This document shows positions 8,890-17,087 of a DNA stretch of 59,177 nt, piece by piece; the first letter of the stretch is position 1; each line of letters starts with the position of its first letter. The notes under the pieces are model-generated. The model was not told the DNA's origin, searched no databases, and was given only the letters and a program-made list of their open reading frames with translations. Source of the stretch: DALYDP01 sp964541635 (lineage in GTDB: Bacteria > Patescibacteriota > Gracilibacteria > Peribacterales > Peribacteraceae); the NCBI GenBank assembly GCA_964541635.1, contig CAZIQM010000002.1, positions 1 to 59,177 on the forward strand, read 5' to 3'. A program made the position numbers and the translations under genes.

Positions 8890-9852
8890 ATGAAGCGTTC
8901 CCTCGCCATCGCATGCGGGATCCTGCTCGCGGCGCCCGCGTTCGCCGCCCGAAGCGAACCCGTCGACCCAGCCATCAAGACCGCCACGGTCATGATCGCC
9001 AACTACGCGGACGACGCGAACAAAACGTTCCTCGGGTGGGGCTCGGGCTTCTTCGTGGACGAAGGCATCGTCGTGACCAACAAGCACGTGATCGAAGGAG
9101 GGGATTGGTACCGCGTGTACGTGACGGGCCCGGACTTCGCGATCGACAAAACCTGTTCGAAGAACATCACGAAGAGCGACGTGAAGGTGAACCTCGACGA
9201 CGACGTCGCCTACATGCGCGTCTTCCTGCCGTGCGACCACACCGTCGTGAAATTCGCGCAGGATCCCGAGGAGGACGACCCGGCCTGGATCGTCGGGTAT
9301 CCGTTCCGCGAATCGTACGAGAAATCCCTCACGCAGGTGTCCACCACCGGTTCCGTGCTCGGCATGAGCCAACTCGGGTGGATACGCACGGACGCGCACC
9401 TCGATTTCGGCAACTCCGGCGGCCCCGTCGCAAACCAATCGGGCGTGATCGGCGTCGCGGTCGCGAAAGGCGTCGACGCGAACGGCAACTTCGTCACGGG
9501 ATATTTCATCCCGTCGTCCGTCATCGAAAAAGGACTCCTCTACGCCAACGATTCGCGCTTCGGCTACACGCCGCAGAGCAGCAAGGCGTCGCTCTCGCGT
9601 TCGTCCACGTCTTCGTCATCCTCTTCTTCCAGCGTCTCGTCGCGTTCCTCCACGAGTTCGTCGCGGTCTTCCTCTTCCTCTCGTTCTTCGCGATCCTCGT
9701 CGTCCGTGTCGTCGAGCCTGGCGGCGTTCAAGCCGTCGTCCTTCGAGGGGCGCACGTGCGCGCGGGTCGCGGCGTGGTTCGGGAACAGCGCGACGATGAA
9801 GAAACGCGTGAACGACCGCTTGCTGAAACGGTTCGGGTTCGAGTGTCCGTGA
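8890..9852 (+). CDS. Secreted trypsin-like serine protease with Ser-rich linker
   Basis: A 320-residue exported protein. After a signal peptide (MKRSLAIACGILLAAPAFAA) comes a chymotrypsin/DegP-fold domain with the triad His in VVTNKHVIEGG, Asp in LDDDVAYMRV and Ser in FGNSGGPV. There is no PDZ domain. A low-complexity Ser/Arg tract of about 50 residues links the protease to a short basic C-terminal domain containing two cysteines (GRTCARV and FECP). A TACTCT box lies 8 nt upstream of the ATG. It probably acts on surface or external proteins; the tail may be a spacer to the envelope. Confidence 0.88.
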   Translation: MKRSLAIACGILLAAPAFAARSEPVDPAIKTATVMIANYADDANKTFLGWGSGFFVDEGIVVTNKHVIEGGDWYRVYVTGPDFAIDKTCSKNITKSDVKVNLDDDVAYMRVFLPCDHTVVKFAQDPEEDDPAWIVGYPFRESYEKSLTQVSTTGSVLGMSQLGWIRTDAHLDFGNSGGPVANQSGVIGVAVAKGVDANGNFVTGYFIPSSVIEKGLLYANDSRFGYTPQSSKASLSRSSTSSSSSSSSVSSRSSTSSSRSSSSSRSSRSSSSVSSSLAAFKPSSFEGRTCARVAAWFGNSATMKKRVNDRLLKRFGFECP

Positions 9853-9863
9853 GGGGTCGGCGC

Positions 9864-10223
9864 TCACTCGAGCATCGCCTTGCAGAGCGCGTTCGCTTTC
9901 GCGAGTACGTCGACGCTCAGGTTGAACTTCGACTGCTGTTCCGCCGTCGGAGTGATAGATTCGGCGTCCTTCAGCAGCTTCGCGATTCCCTTGCAGTAGT
10001 TTTTCAACTTCGACTGCTGAGAGACGACGAGGCCCGGCTTCAGCGGTTTGACGGACGATGCGCTTGAAGACGATGCACTCGACTGCACCGACGAGGAGCT
10101 CGACGAAGACGTCGGCAAAAGGATCGGGCGGACGGGATAGCGGATTTGCGCTGATGCGGCGGTCGCGACGGCGCAAAGCGCGATCGAAGCGGATAAAACG
10201 GAGAAGGGGCGGAGGGTGGGCAT
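9864..10223 (-). CDS. Small secreted protein with Ser-rich linker
   Basis: A 119-residue exported protein: signal peptide (LRPFSVLSASIALCAVATAASAQ), a serine-rich linker, then an alpha-helical C-terminal domain with two cysteines (NYCKGIAKLL and NALCKAMLE) that probably form a disulfide. No known family. The ATG at 10223 is chosen because TATACT (plus AGTATA, 10230-10235) ends 6 nt upstream; an upstream in-frame ATG would lie beyond the promoter. It faces the Ser-tailed protease, 11 bp away and convergent. Confidence 0.7.
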   Translation of the reverse strand: MPTLRPFSVLSASIALCAVATAASAQIRYPVRPILLPTSSSSSSSVQSSASSSSASSVKPLKPGLVVSQQSKLKNYCKGIAKLLKDAESITPTAEQQSKFNLSVDVLAKANALCKAMLE

Positions 10224-10229
10224 GCGCGG

Positions 10230-10249
10230 AGTATACACCGTAGTACAAT
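10230..10249. promoter_or_regulatory. Back-to-back -10 boxes for two divergent leaderless genes
   Basis: Minus TATACT (10230-10235) 6 nt before ATG 10223 and plus TACAAT (10244-10249) 6 nt before ATG 10256. Only 32 bp separate the two start codons, so the -35 regions must overlap the opposite promoter. Confidence 0.7.
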
Positions 10250-10255
10250 CGACGC

Positions 10256-10444
10256 ATGGAAAGCTCCACGCCATCGGTCCGAGACGGCTCGCTGTGCGAC
10301 GTGATCGCGGGCGTGCACGAAGGGAAGTCCGGCACCGTGCGCGATATCAAGACGAGCAAGACCGGAGCGGTCACAATCACGGTGGTCCAGGATAACGGCG
10401 AGAGGTTTAAGACGCTCGCGAAGAACGTCGTCCCGTCGGCGTGA
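10256..10444 (+). CDS. Small KOW-motif-like protein
   Basis: A 62-residue protein. The segment VIAGVHEGKSGTVRDIKT followed by VTITVVQDNGERFKTLAKNVV matches a KOW motif, the short beta-barrel found in NusG and ribosomal proteins L24 and L26, which binds RNA or ribosomal surfaces. It stands alone, with no NGN domain. Start fixed by a TACAAT box 6 nt upstream. A role in RNA binding is inferred from the fold only. Confidence 0.65.
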   Translation: MESSTPSVRDGSLCDVIAGVHEGKSGTVRDIKTSKTGAVTITVVQDNGERFKTLAKNVVPSA

Positions 10445-10570
10445 TTCCGGGTGTGACCGGTTGAAACGGTTCCAGGCGGCGGGCGCGTCGAACCCTACGC
10501 TTCCCACTGTTCGCCGATTCCCGCCGTGCGAGGCCAGATACGTCACCGACCGTCGTCCTGTCTAGTCGGT

Positions 10571-10600
10571 TTGACACGATCTTTCCTGGGATCGTACGTC
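10571..10600 (+). promoter_or_regulatory. Candidate promoter of the S-layer-type gene
   Basis: TTGACA (10571-10576) and TACGTC (10595-10600) are 18 bp apart. The predicted leader before ATG 10648 is about 40 nt and pyrimidine-rich (TTTTTCTCCTTCG, TTCACCCCCACG). This is one of few promoters here with a recognisable -35 box. Confidence 0.5.
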
Positions 10601-10647
10601 TCCTGGGGCGATTGGAGAACTTTTTCTCCTTCGTTCACCCCCACGTT

Positions 10648-13600
10648 ATGAGGCACATGCGCAATACCTTCGGTGCCGCCGCCTTCGCGGCAGGAGCACT
10701 CTTCCTGGGCATATCGACCACGTTCGCCATCGGCACGGTGGTCGTCAGCCCGCAACACATGAACGGCTGGCTGCTGCAATACGACGGCACCGCATCGGGT
10801 ACGTTCGTGAACGGTCCAGGGGTTCCCCCTGCCGGCACGGGCAGCTTCCACATGGGAGTCGGCTCCGACGGCGACAGCGCGATCCAGATCCGCACGCGTG
10901 ATTTCGACGGCATGCAACTCGCGCAACTCACCGACTTCACCTACGCGACGTACGTGGAGCAGAACAACGTCGGCCAGGCCCCGTACGCGATCATCAACGT
11001 CGACCAGGACGGCGACGGCGCGGCCGATGACCGCTTGTTCTTCGAGCCCGTCTACCAGAACGGCACCTACTCCACCAAGAGCGGCGCCGTGATCCCCAAC
11101 CAGTGCGGCGCGGATCCCAACTGCGTGGCCATCGGCCAATGGCAGACCTGGGACGTCCGCAACGGCGGTCTCTGGGCCGTGAACGACGGCGACTTCGGTC
11201 CGCCCCTCGTCTCGTTCGACAACTACGTCCTCCAGCATCCCACCGCGACCGTCGCGACCTCGGCGAGCGGATCCATCCGCGTCGTCGCGGGCGGCGGAGC
11301 GGGCGCGTGGGACAACTTCCTCGGTGCAATGGACAACGTGAAGATCGGCTTCGTCACGGATCCCACCACGACCTACGACTTCGAATTGGACGGCGGTAAC
11401 GGCACGAGCGACCTCGGTATCACGAAGACCGGAAGCGGCGTCGTGACCGCCGGCGGCAACGCCCTCTATAACCTGAGCATCCAGAACGCCGGCCCTGATT
11501 CGGCCTCCGGCGTGACGGTGACGGACGTCGCTCCCGCGGGAACGACGTACGTTCCGGCCCTGTCCGATCCCTCGTGCACCGCGACCGGCGGCGTCGTCAC
11601 CTGTTCCAACCTCCAGATGGGTTCCGGCGCGACCCGCACCCTCGCCCTCGCGTTCGCGGTTCCCGCGAACTACGCGTGCCCCTCGTTGCTGGTGAACACC
11701 GCGACGGTCTCCGGCTCCGGCCTCGATCTTAACCCGCTGAACGACTCGAGCACGTCGACGCGCACGGTGAACTGTGCCGCGAGCGACCTCGGCATCGTGA
11801 AGAGCGGCAGCGGCGTCGTGAACCGCGGCGGAAACGCGGTCTACACCCTGCAAGCCACCAACTACGCCCCGACGGCGGCGTCCGGCGTCACCGTGAGGGA
11901 CGTCGTCCCCGCGGGCGTCACCTACGCGCCCGCCCAGTCCGACGCGGCCTGCACGCAGAGCGGCGGCGTGGTCACGTGCCCCAACCTCCAGATGGGTTCC
12001 GGCGCGACGCGCACCTTGGTCCTCGCGTTCGCCGTCCCCGCGACGTACGACTGCGGCACGCCCTTGGTGAACACCGCGACGATCTCGGGATCCACGCTCT
12101 CGGGCTCCACGATGGACCCCAATCCCTCGAATAACTCCAGCACGTCCACGCGGACGGTGAACTGCCTTCCGGGTGACATCGGCATTAAGAAAACGTCGTC
12201 GGGCACGCTGAGCCTCGGCGGCAGCGCGGTGTACAACCTCCTCGTCTCGAACTTCGGCACGACGTCCGAAAGCGGCGTCACGGTGCGCGACGTCGTTCCC
12301 GCCGGCGTCACGTACGTCCCGGCCCGATCCGACGCCGCCTGCACGCAAAGCGGCGGGGTCGTGACCTGTCCGAACCTCGCGATGGGTTCCGGTTCGACGC
12401 GCAGCTTGGTGCTGACGTTCGCGATCCCGGCGACCTATGACTGCAACCTCCCGTTGTCGAACACCGCGACCGTCACGGGTTCGACCCTCGATACCAATCC
12501 TTCGAACGATTCCAGCACGACCACGGGAACCATCGCGTGTCCCCAGGCGTCGTCCTCCAGCTCTTCGTCGGCCCCGGTGGCCACGAACTCGACCGGCGGC
12601 GGTGGTGGCGGCGGCGGAGGAGGCGGACGTCGTCCCCCCGTCTCCTCGACGGGTAACGTCCCGCCCCCGGCGACCGGTGGTCCCGACGGCAACAACACGT
12701 TTTCCGACGTGGTACGCGGCAGCTTCTACGAAGACGCCGTGAACCTCTTCCTTGAACGCGGGTTCCTCGACGCCTCGCAAACGAGGTTCCGCCCGAACGA
12801 CGTCTCGACCCGCGCGGAACTCACGAAGCTCGTCATCGAGCTCCACGGCGGCATCCTCTCGTCGCCGTCCGGTTCCCCGAGCTTCGACGACGTGCGCCCC
12901 GGCACGTGGTACTACGACTACATGGAAGACGCCGGCGAGCGCACGTGGGTCAGGGGAGACAACAACTGCTACGGCAGGCATCCCTGCACCGCGCGCCCCA
13001 ACGACGGCATCATCCGCGCCGAAGCGGCCGCGATCATCGTCCGCACCTTCGACTTCGAAGCGACCGGCGACGCTCCGCGCTTCAGTGACGTCCCGAACGG
13101 CTCGTGGTATTCCAACTGGGTCCAAGCAGCCGCGGACCACTGCGTGCTCCAAGGCGACGCCGGCCGCGCCACGGTCCGCCCGCTCGAGAGGGTCACGCGC
13201 GCCGAGATCATCGTGATGCTCAGCCGCGCTTACGACGACCTCTCCTACGCCGACGGTTGCCGCCAGGTCGGCACGCGCGACCGCATCACGTCGGTGTCGC
13301 TCACGTCGCCCGATACGCTTGAGGTCCGTTTCAACGCCGACATCGACAATAGCTCCGCGATGGACGAAGACATGTTCGTGCTCACCTGCAACGGCCAGCG
13401 CTCCATCGCTTCCTCCCGCGCGGTCGGCGCCCGGGTCGTGGAATTGACGCTCGATAACGCGCTTCCGGCGGGCCGCAGCTGCCGCGTCAGCGTGATGGGC
13501 CTGGAGAACGGCGACGGCATGACCTTCAACGATTCGTTGGCCTTCGTCAGCCGCGCGCCGACGTCCAGTTCCTCCAGCAGCAGGTCGTCCTCGCGCTCCT

Positions 13601-13704
13601 CGAGCTCGAGCACTTCCTCGACGAGCAGGACGTCCTCCAGTTCGAGTTCGATGAGTTCCACGTCGTCCTCCATGAGCTCCAGCTCATCCTCCTCTTCGCT
13701 TTAA
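10648..13704 (+). CDS. S-layer-anchored surface protein with DUF11 and SLH domains
   Basis: A 1018-residue exported protein. Order: signal peptide; an N-terminal domain of about 220 residues with an acidic DQDGDGAADD calcium-type loop; three DUF11 repeats (each with a G..A.Y.L...N.G...ASGVTV.D..PAG..Y pattern); a Ser and Gly linker; three SLH modules (starting FSDVVRGSFYEDAV, FDDVRPGTWYYDY, FSDVPNGSWYSNW, with (T/I)RAE motifs); an Ig-like domain; and a Ser-rich C-terminal tail. SLH modules bind secondary cell-wall polymers, so this is likely an S-layer or S-layer-associated protein. The first ATG (MRHMRN) is used; a second is 9 bp inside. Confidence 0.9.
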   Translation: MRHMRNTFGAAAFAAGALFLGISTTFAIGTVVVSPQHMNGWLLQYDGTASGTFVNGPGVPPAGTGSFHMGVGSDGDSAIQIRTRDFDGMQLAQLTDFTYATYVEQNNVGQAPYAIINVDQDGDGAADDRLFFEPVYQNGTYSTKSGAVIPNQCGADPNCVAIGQWQTWDVRNGGLWAVNDGDFGPPLVSFDNYVLQHPTATVATSASGSIRVVAGGGAGAWDNFLGAMDNVKIGFVTDPTTTYDFELDGGNGTSDLGITKTGSGVVTAGGNALYNLSIQNAGPDSASGVTVTDVAPAGTTYVPALSDPSCTATGGVVTCSNLQMGSGATRTLALAFAVPANYACPSLLVNTATVSGSGLDLNPLNDSSTSTRTVNCAASDLGIVKSGSGVVNRGGNAVYTLQATNYAPTAASGVTVRDVVPAGVTYAPAQSDAACTQSGGVVTCPNLQMGSGATRTLVLAFAVPATYDCGTPLVNTATISGSTLSGSTMDPNPSNNSSTSTRTVNCLPGDIGIKKTSSGTLSLGGSAVYNLLVSNFGTTSESGVTVRDVVPAGVTYVPARSDAACTQSGGVVTCPNLAMGSGSTRSLVLTFAIPATYDCNLPLSNTATVTGSTLDTNPSNDSSTTTGTIACPQASSSSSSSAPVATNSTGGGGGGGGGGGRRPPVSSTGNVPPPATGGPDGNNTFSDVVRGSFYEDAVNLFLERGFLDASQTRFRPNDVSTRAELTKLVIELHGGILSSPSGSPSFDDVRPGTWYYDYMEDAGERTWVRGDNNCYGRHPCTARPNDGIIRAEAAAIIVRTFDFEATGDAPRFSDVPNGSWYSNWVQAAADHCVLQGDAGRATVRPLERVTRAEIIVMLSRAYDDLSYADGCRQVGTRDRITSVSLTSPDTLEVRFNADIDNSSAMDEDMFVLTCNGQRSIASSRAVGARVVELTLDNALPAGRSCRVSVMGLENGDGMTFNDSLAFVSRAPTSSSSSSRSSSRSSSSSTSSTSRTSSSSSSMSSTSSSMSSSSSSSSL

Positions 13705-13725
13705 TTCTTCTTCCCCCATTCTTGT

Positions 13726-13881
13726 ATGAGTCACGATAACGAGAAGCACGGCCACCAGACCGACGGCGACGAAAAGCCGAACGAGGGCCAGAAGCCCGAC
13801 CAGGCGAAACCCGCCGGCGACGACATGCCGGCCGGCGTCGGCAAGCAGGATGAACCGAAAGGCGACGCGAACGCCAAGTAA
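13726..13881 (+). CDS. Small hydrophilic, probably disordered protein
   Basis: A 51-residue frame 21 bp after the surface-protein gene, rich in Asp, Glu, Lys, Gly and Pro, with only one hydrophobic cluster (MPAGVG). It contains imperfect EKPNEGQKPDQAKP-type repeats. The start follows a pyrimidine-rich leader (TTCTTCTTCCCCC) like those of other genes here, and a strong terminator lies 9 bp after the stop, which supports a real gene. Composition resembles small hydrophilin-like proteins; function unknown. Confidence 0.6.
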   Translation: MSHDNEKHGHQTDGDEKPNEGQKPDQAKPAGDDMPAGVGKQDEPKGDANAK

Positions 13882-13890
13882 CGGTGACTC

Positions 13891-13923
13891 AAAAAAGCCC
13901 CTCGGATGAGGGGCTTTTTTTTA
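13891..13923. terminator. Bidirectional intrinsic terminator
   Basis: AAAAAAGCCCCTC (13891-13903) pairs with GAGGGGCTTTTTT (13908-13920) around a GGAT loop. It has T-runs in both directions and separates the plus-strand small gene from the minus-strand copper operon, so it can end both. Confidence 0.92.
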
Positions 13924-13935
13924 TTCGTCCCCCGT

Positions 13936-14502
13936 TCAGTTTTCGTACCCCCACGTCGTCAGCCATCCCTTCATCATGTCGATCTCGCGCTGTTGCGCTT
14001 CGATGATGTCGGTGGCCAACTGTTTCATTTCGGGGTGCTTTGCCGACTTGAGCGCCTCCTCCGCCATGTCGATCGCGCCCTGGTGGTGGGGGATCATCAG
14101 GCGGATGAACGCTTCGTCGAATTCGTCGCCTTCGAGGCCCTCGAGCATCATGCCCATCTTGCTCATCATGCCCATGGCCCCGTCGCCCGCGCCGCGCATC
14201 ATGCCCGTGCGAGCCCCGTCGTCGGAGTCGTAACGGTATATCGCGTTGCCCGCGCCCATCATTCCTCCGTCGGTCCACGGATGGCCCATGACGCCGATGG
14301 TGAGGAGGCACGCGATCGCCCCGCCTATGAGCAGTCCGATGCCCCACCGCAGGAGCTGCGCCAGGGGAAGCGTCTTCGCCGCCCATGCGAGCAAGAAGGC
14401 GAGGCCCGTGACGAACGCGAGGACCGAGAGAACGTGGACGATCCACAAGATGGCGAATCCGAAGCCGAGGTCCATGCCGATGGTGTTCATTCCGTGCATC
14501 AT
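13936..14502 (-). CDS. DUF305 family membrane-anchored copper-associated protein
   Basis: A 188-residue protein with two N-terminal membrane segments, a Met/Gly-rich stretch (GMMRGAGDGAMGMMSKMGMM), and a DUF305 domain with the signature FIRLMIPHHQGAIDMAE and a C-terminal QQREIDMMKGWL. DUF305 is a ferritin-like four-helix family that is often found with copper-resistance genes; the HH and Met residues are likely metal ligands. It is the last gene of the copper operon, 25 bp after copA, and is followed by a terminator. Confidence 0.88.
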   Translation of the reverse strand: MMHGMNTIGMDLGFGFAILWIVHVLSVLAFVTGLAFLLAWAAKTLPLAQLLRWGIGLLIGGAIACLLTIGVMGHPWTDGGMMGAGNAIYRYDSDDGARTGMMRGAGDGAMGMMSKMGMMLEGLEGDEFDEAFIRLMIPHHQGAIDMAEEALKSAKHPEMKQLATDIIEAQQREIDMMKGWLTTWGYEN

Positions 14503-14527
14503 GGAAAAGAGGGGAAAACAAATGGTG

Positions 14528-16855
14528 TTACAAGCTGATACGGGCGAAAAAGAAGAAGATCGCCGTGAAACCGACGACCATCATGATCGGTGCTATGTCG
14601 GAAATCCAGTTCCTGCGTTCCGGGTGGAAGCCTTTGAGCAGGAGGGAGTTGCTCACGACCGACACGGAGCTGAACGCCATCGCGAGACCCGCCAGTTCGG
14701 GCCGCAATTCGATGCCCCAGTGCGTGAAGAGTCGCGCGGCGATTGGGATGCCGATGATGTTGTAAAAGAGGGCGAAGAAAAGGTTTTCCTTGATCTTCCG
14801 TACCGTGGCCCTGCTCAGCGTGATCGCGGTCGCGACGTCGCGCAGGTCGTTCCGCACAAGCACGATGCCGCCAGTTTCCATGGCGATGTCCGTGCCGCTG
14901 CCCATGGCGATGCCGAGGTTCGCCTGCGCGAGCGCGGGGCTGTCGTTGATGCCGTCGCCGACCATCGCCACCCTCCTGCCCGCTTCCTGCAATTTCTTCA
15001 CCTCGTCCGCTTTTTGTTCGGGGAGCACTTCGGCGAGGACGTTCGTGATGCCTACCTTCGCGGCGATCGCCCGCGCGGTCCGCCGGTTGTCGCCCGTGAT
15101 CATGTACGGTTCGAGGCCCATGCGCCGCAACCGGCCCACTGCTTCCATCGACGTGTCCTTCACCGTGTCCGCGACGGCGATGATGCCGAGGACTTGCGTC
15201 GTGTCCGAGAGGATCATGGCTGTCTTCCCCGCTTCTTCGAGCGCTTCGAGGCGCTGTTCGATGGCCGAGATGTCGACACCATTCTTCCGCATGAGGGCGC
15301 GGTTGCCCAAGCGGTAGAGCGTGCCTCCGACCGATCCTTCGACGCCGTGACCCGGTACCGCCGTGAACTGTTCGGCATTCGAGATGCCGACGCCCTGCTT
15401 CTTTGCGTGTTCGACGATGCTTTCCGCGAGCGGATGCTCGGAAGCTTGTTCGAGCGTCGCGGCCGCAGCCAGGATTTCTTTTTCCGAACCTCGGAGGGCG
15501 ACGATATCGGTCACTTCGGGTTTCCCCTTGGTGAGCGTGCCCGTTTTGTCGAAGACGATGGCATCGATCTTATTCGCGGCTTCGAGGGGTTCGCCGCCGC
15601 GGATCAGGATGCCGTGTTCGGCTCCTTTGCCCGTCGCGACCATGATGCCCGTAGGCGTCGCGAGACCCAGGGCGCACGGGCAGGCGATGACGAGGACGGA
15701 CACCGCCGAGAGCAGCGAGAACGAGACGGTTTCGCCCACGAGCAGCCATCCGACGAGCGTCACCATCGCGATGACGATGACTGCGGGCACGAACCACGAC
15801 GACACGCCGTCCGCGAAGTCTTGGATGGGGGCCTTGGACCCCTGCGCCTCTTCCACAAAGCGGATGATGCGGGCGATCGCTGTTTCGCTGCCGACTTTGT
15901 CCGCGCGGAACTCGATGGAGCCGTTGCGGTTCATCGTCGCGCCGAAGACGCGATCTCCCGGCTTCTTTTCGACGGGGATGCTCTCTCCGGTCAGCATCGA
16001 TTCGTCGACCGAGGTCAGACCTGTCAGGACCGTTCCGTCGACGGGGATCTTTTCGCCCGGGCGAACCACGACGGTATCCCCAGCGACGACCTGCTCGATT
16101 GGCACGTCGACGGTTTGCCCGTCGCGCAGCACGCGCGCGGTCTTCGCCTGAAGGTTCATGAGTTTTTGGATCGCCTCCGAGGTCCGGCCTTTCGCGCGTG
16201 ATTCCATCCACTTGCCCAGCAGGACGAACGTGATGAGAAACGCCGCCACCTCGAAGTAGAGGTCGTGCACCTCGCCGAGGAGCGTCCCCTCCGTCGCGAA
16301 GTGAGCGGCGAGGTTATAGACGCTGTAGAGGTACGCGGTGAGCGTGCCGATCGCGATGAGGCTGTCCATGCTGAACGTTAGCATGCGCAGGCTCGACCAA
16401 AACCCTTTGAAAAAGCCCCTGCCCAGCCAAAACTCGACGGGCGTCGCGAGGACCAGCGACGCGATTCCCATGAAGGGCATCAGCGCTTCGTACAAGGGCA
16501 GCGCCGGAAAGAAGGAGAGCGCCATGAATGCCAGCATCGGGAGGCTCAGTGCGAGACCGATGAGGAATTTCTTCCGGTAGCCTGCGATTTCGTCCGCCTG
16601 GCGCTTGCGGTCCATCTCGACGCCGTGGCTTCCGTGTTCGTGCCGCACTTCCGCGCCGTAGCCCGCCGCTTTCACCGCGGCGACGAGATCGTGTTCGTGC
16701 ACTTTCGCAGGGTCGTAACGCACGTGCGCTTTCGCCGCGGCGAGATTCACGTTTGCTTCCTCGACGCCCGCCGTCTTTTTCAGTTTGCGAGTGATGAGGG
16801 CGCTGCAGCTTGCGCAGTGCATGCCAGAAATATTGAGGGTGCAATTGGAAGACAT
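14528..16855 (-). CDS. copA: Copper-translocating P1B-type ATPase
   Basis: A 775-residue ATP-driven exporter of Cu(I). One N-terminal heavy-metal-associated domain carries GMHCASCSALI. The membrane metal-binding motif is CPCALGLATP, the phosphorylated aspartate is in FDKTGTLTKG, the nucleotide domain has the HP of SEHPLAES, and the hinge is GDGINDSPALAQA. The CPC motif and the Cys-x2-Cys HMA identify a copper or silver pump. It is in the middle of an operon with an HMA chaperone upstream and DUF305 downstream. Length and motif order are normal for the family. Confidence 0.96.
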   Translation of the reverse strand: MSSNCTLNISGMHCASCSALITRKLKKTAGVEEANVNLAAAKAHVRYDPAKVHEHDLVAAVKAAGYGAEVRHEHGSHGVEMDRKRQADEIAGYRKKFLIGLALSLPMLAFMALSFFPALPLYEALMPFMGIASLVLATPVEFWLGRGFFKGFWSSLRMLTFSMDSLIAIGTLTAYLYSVYNLAAHFATEGTLLGEVHDLYFEVAAFLITFVLLGKWMESRAKGRTSEAIQKLMNLQAKTARVLRDGQTVDVPIEQVVAGDTVVVRPGEKIPVDGTVLTGLTSVDESMLTGESIPVEKKPGDRVFGATMNRNGSIEFRADKVGSETAIARIIRFVEEAQGSKAPIQDFADGVSSWFVPAVIVIAMVTLVGWLLVGETVSFSLLSAVSVLVIACPCALGLATPTGIMVATGKGAEHGILIRGGEPLEAANKIDAIVFDKTGTLTKGKPEVTDIVALRGSEKEILAAAATLEQASEHPLAESIVEHAKKQGVGISNAEQFTAVPGHGVEGSVGGTLYRLGNRALMRKNGVDISAIEQRLEALEEAGKTAMILSDTTQVLGIIAVADTVKDTSMEAVGRLRRMGLEPYMITGDNRRTARAIAAKVGITNVLAEVLPEQKADEVKKLQEAGRRVAMVGDGINDSPALAQANLGIAMGSGTDIAMETGGIVLVRNDLRDVATAITLSRATVRKIKENLFFALFYNIIGIPIAARLFTHWGIELRPELAGLAMAFSSVSVVSNSLLLKGFHPERRNWISDIAPIMMVVGFTAIFFFFARISL

Positions 16856-16857
16856 GA

Positions 16858-17073
16858 TTATTGGGCGGGTTGGACCTTATACTTTGGATCGAGCGATTCG
16901 ATTTCCGCGGTCCACGCGGAGAGGTCGAACGCGTCGTCGTGTTCGATGGTGACGTTCTTCGTCGCCATGTCGACGTCGACGGACTGCACAGAGGAATTTT
17001 CCGAGCTGACGTCCTTGATGAGGGCACTGCATCCGTCGCAGTGGATGCCGGGAATGCATACGGTAGTTTTCAT
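16858..17073 (-). CDS. Heavy-metal-associated domain protein, copper chaperone-like
   Basis: A 71-residue single HMA domain (MKTTVCIPGIHCDGCSALI) with the CxxC pair CDGC. It ends two bases before copA and probably passes copper to it, as CopZ does in other bacteria. The C-terminal half (WTAEIESLDPKYKVQPAQ) is a little longer than usual. The start ATG at 17073 is chosen because it begins at the typical MKTTVCIPG edge of the domain; an in-frame upstream start would add unrelated residues. Confidence 0.85.
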   Translation of the reverse strand: MKTTVCIPGIHCDGCSALIKDVSSENSSVQSVDVDMATKNVTIEHDDAFDLSAWTAEIESLDPKYKVQPAQ

Positions 17074-17087
17074 AGGAAGAAGGGGAA

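Noticed and set aside
10543..13152. A very long antisense open frame opposite the S-layer protein gene
   Set aside because: It is rich in Arg, Val, Asp and Gly with no domain, and arises from the high GC and codon bias of the real gene on the plus strand.
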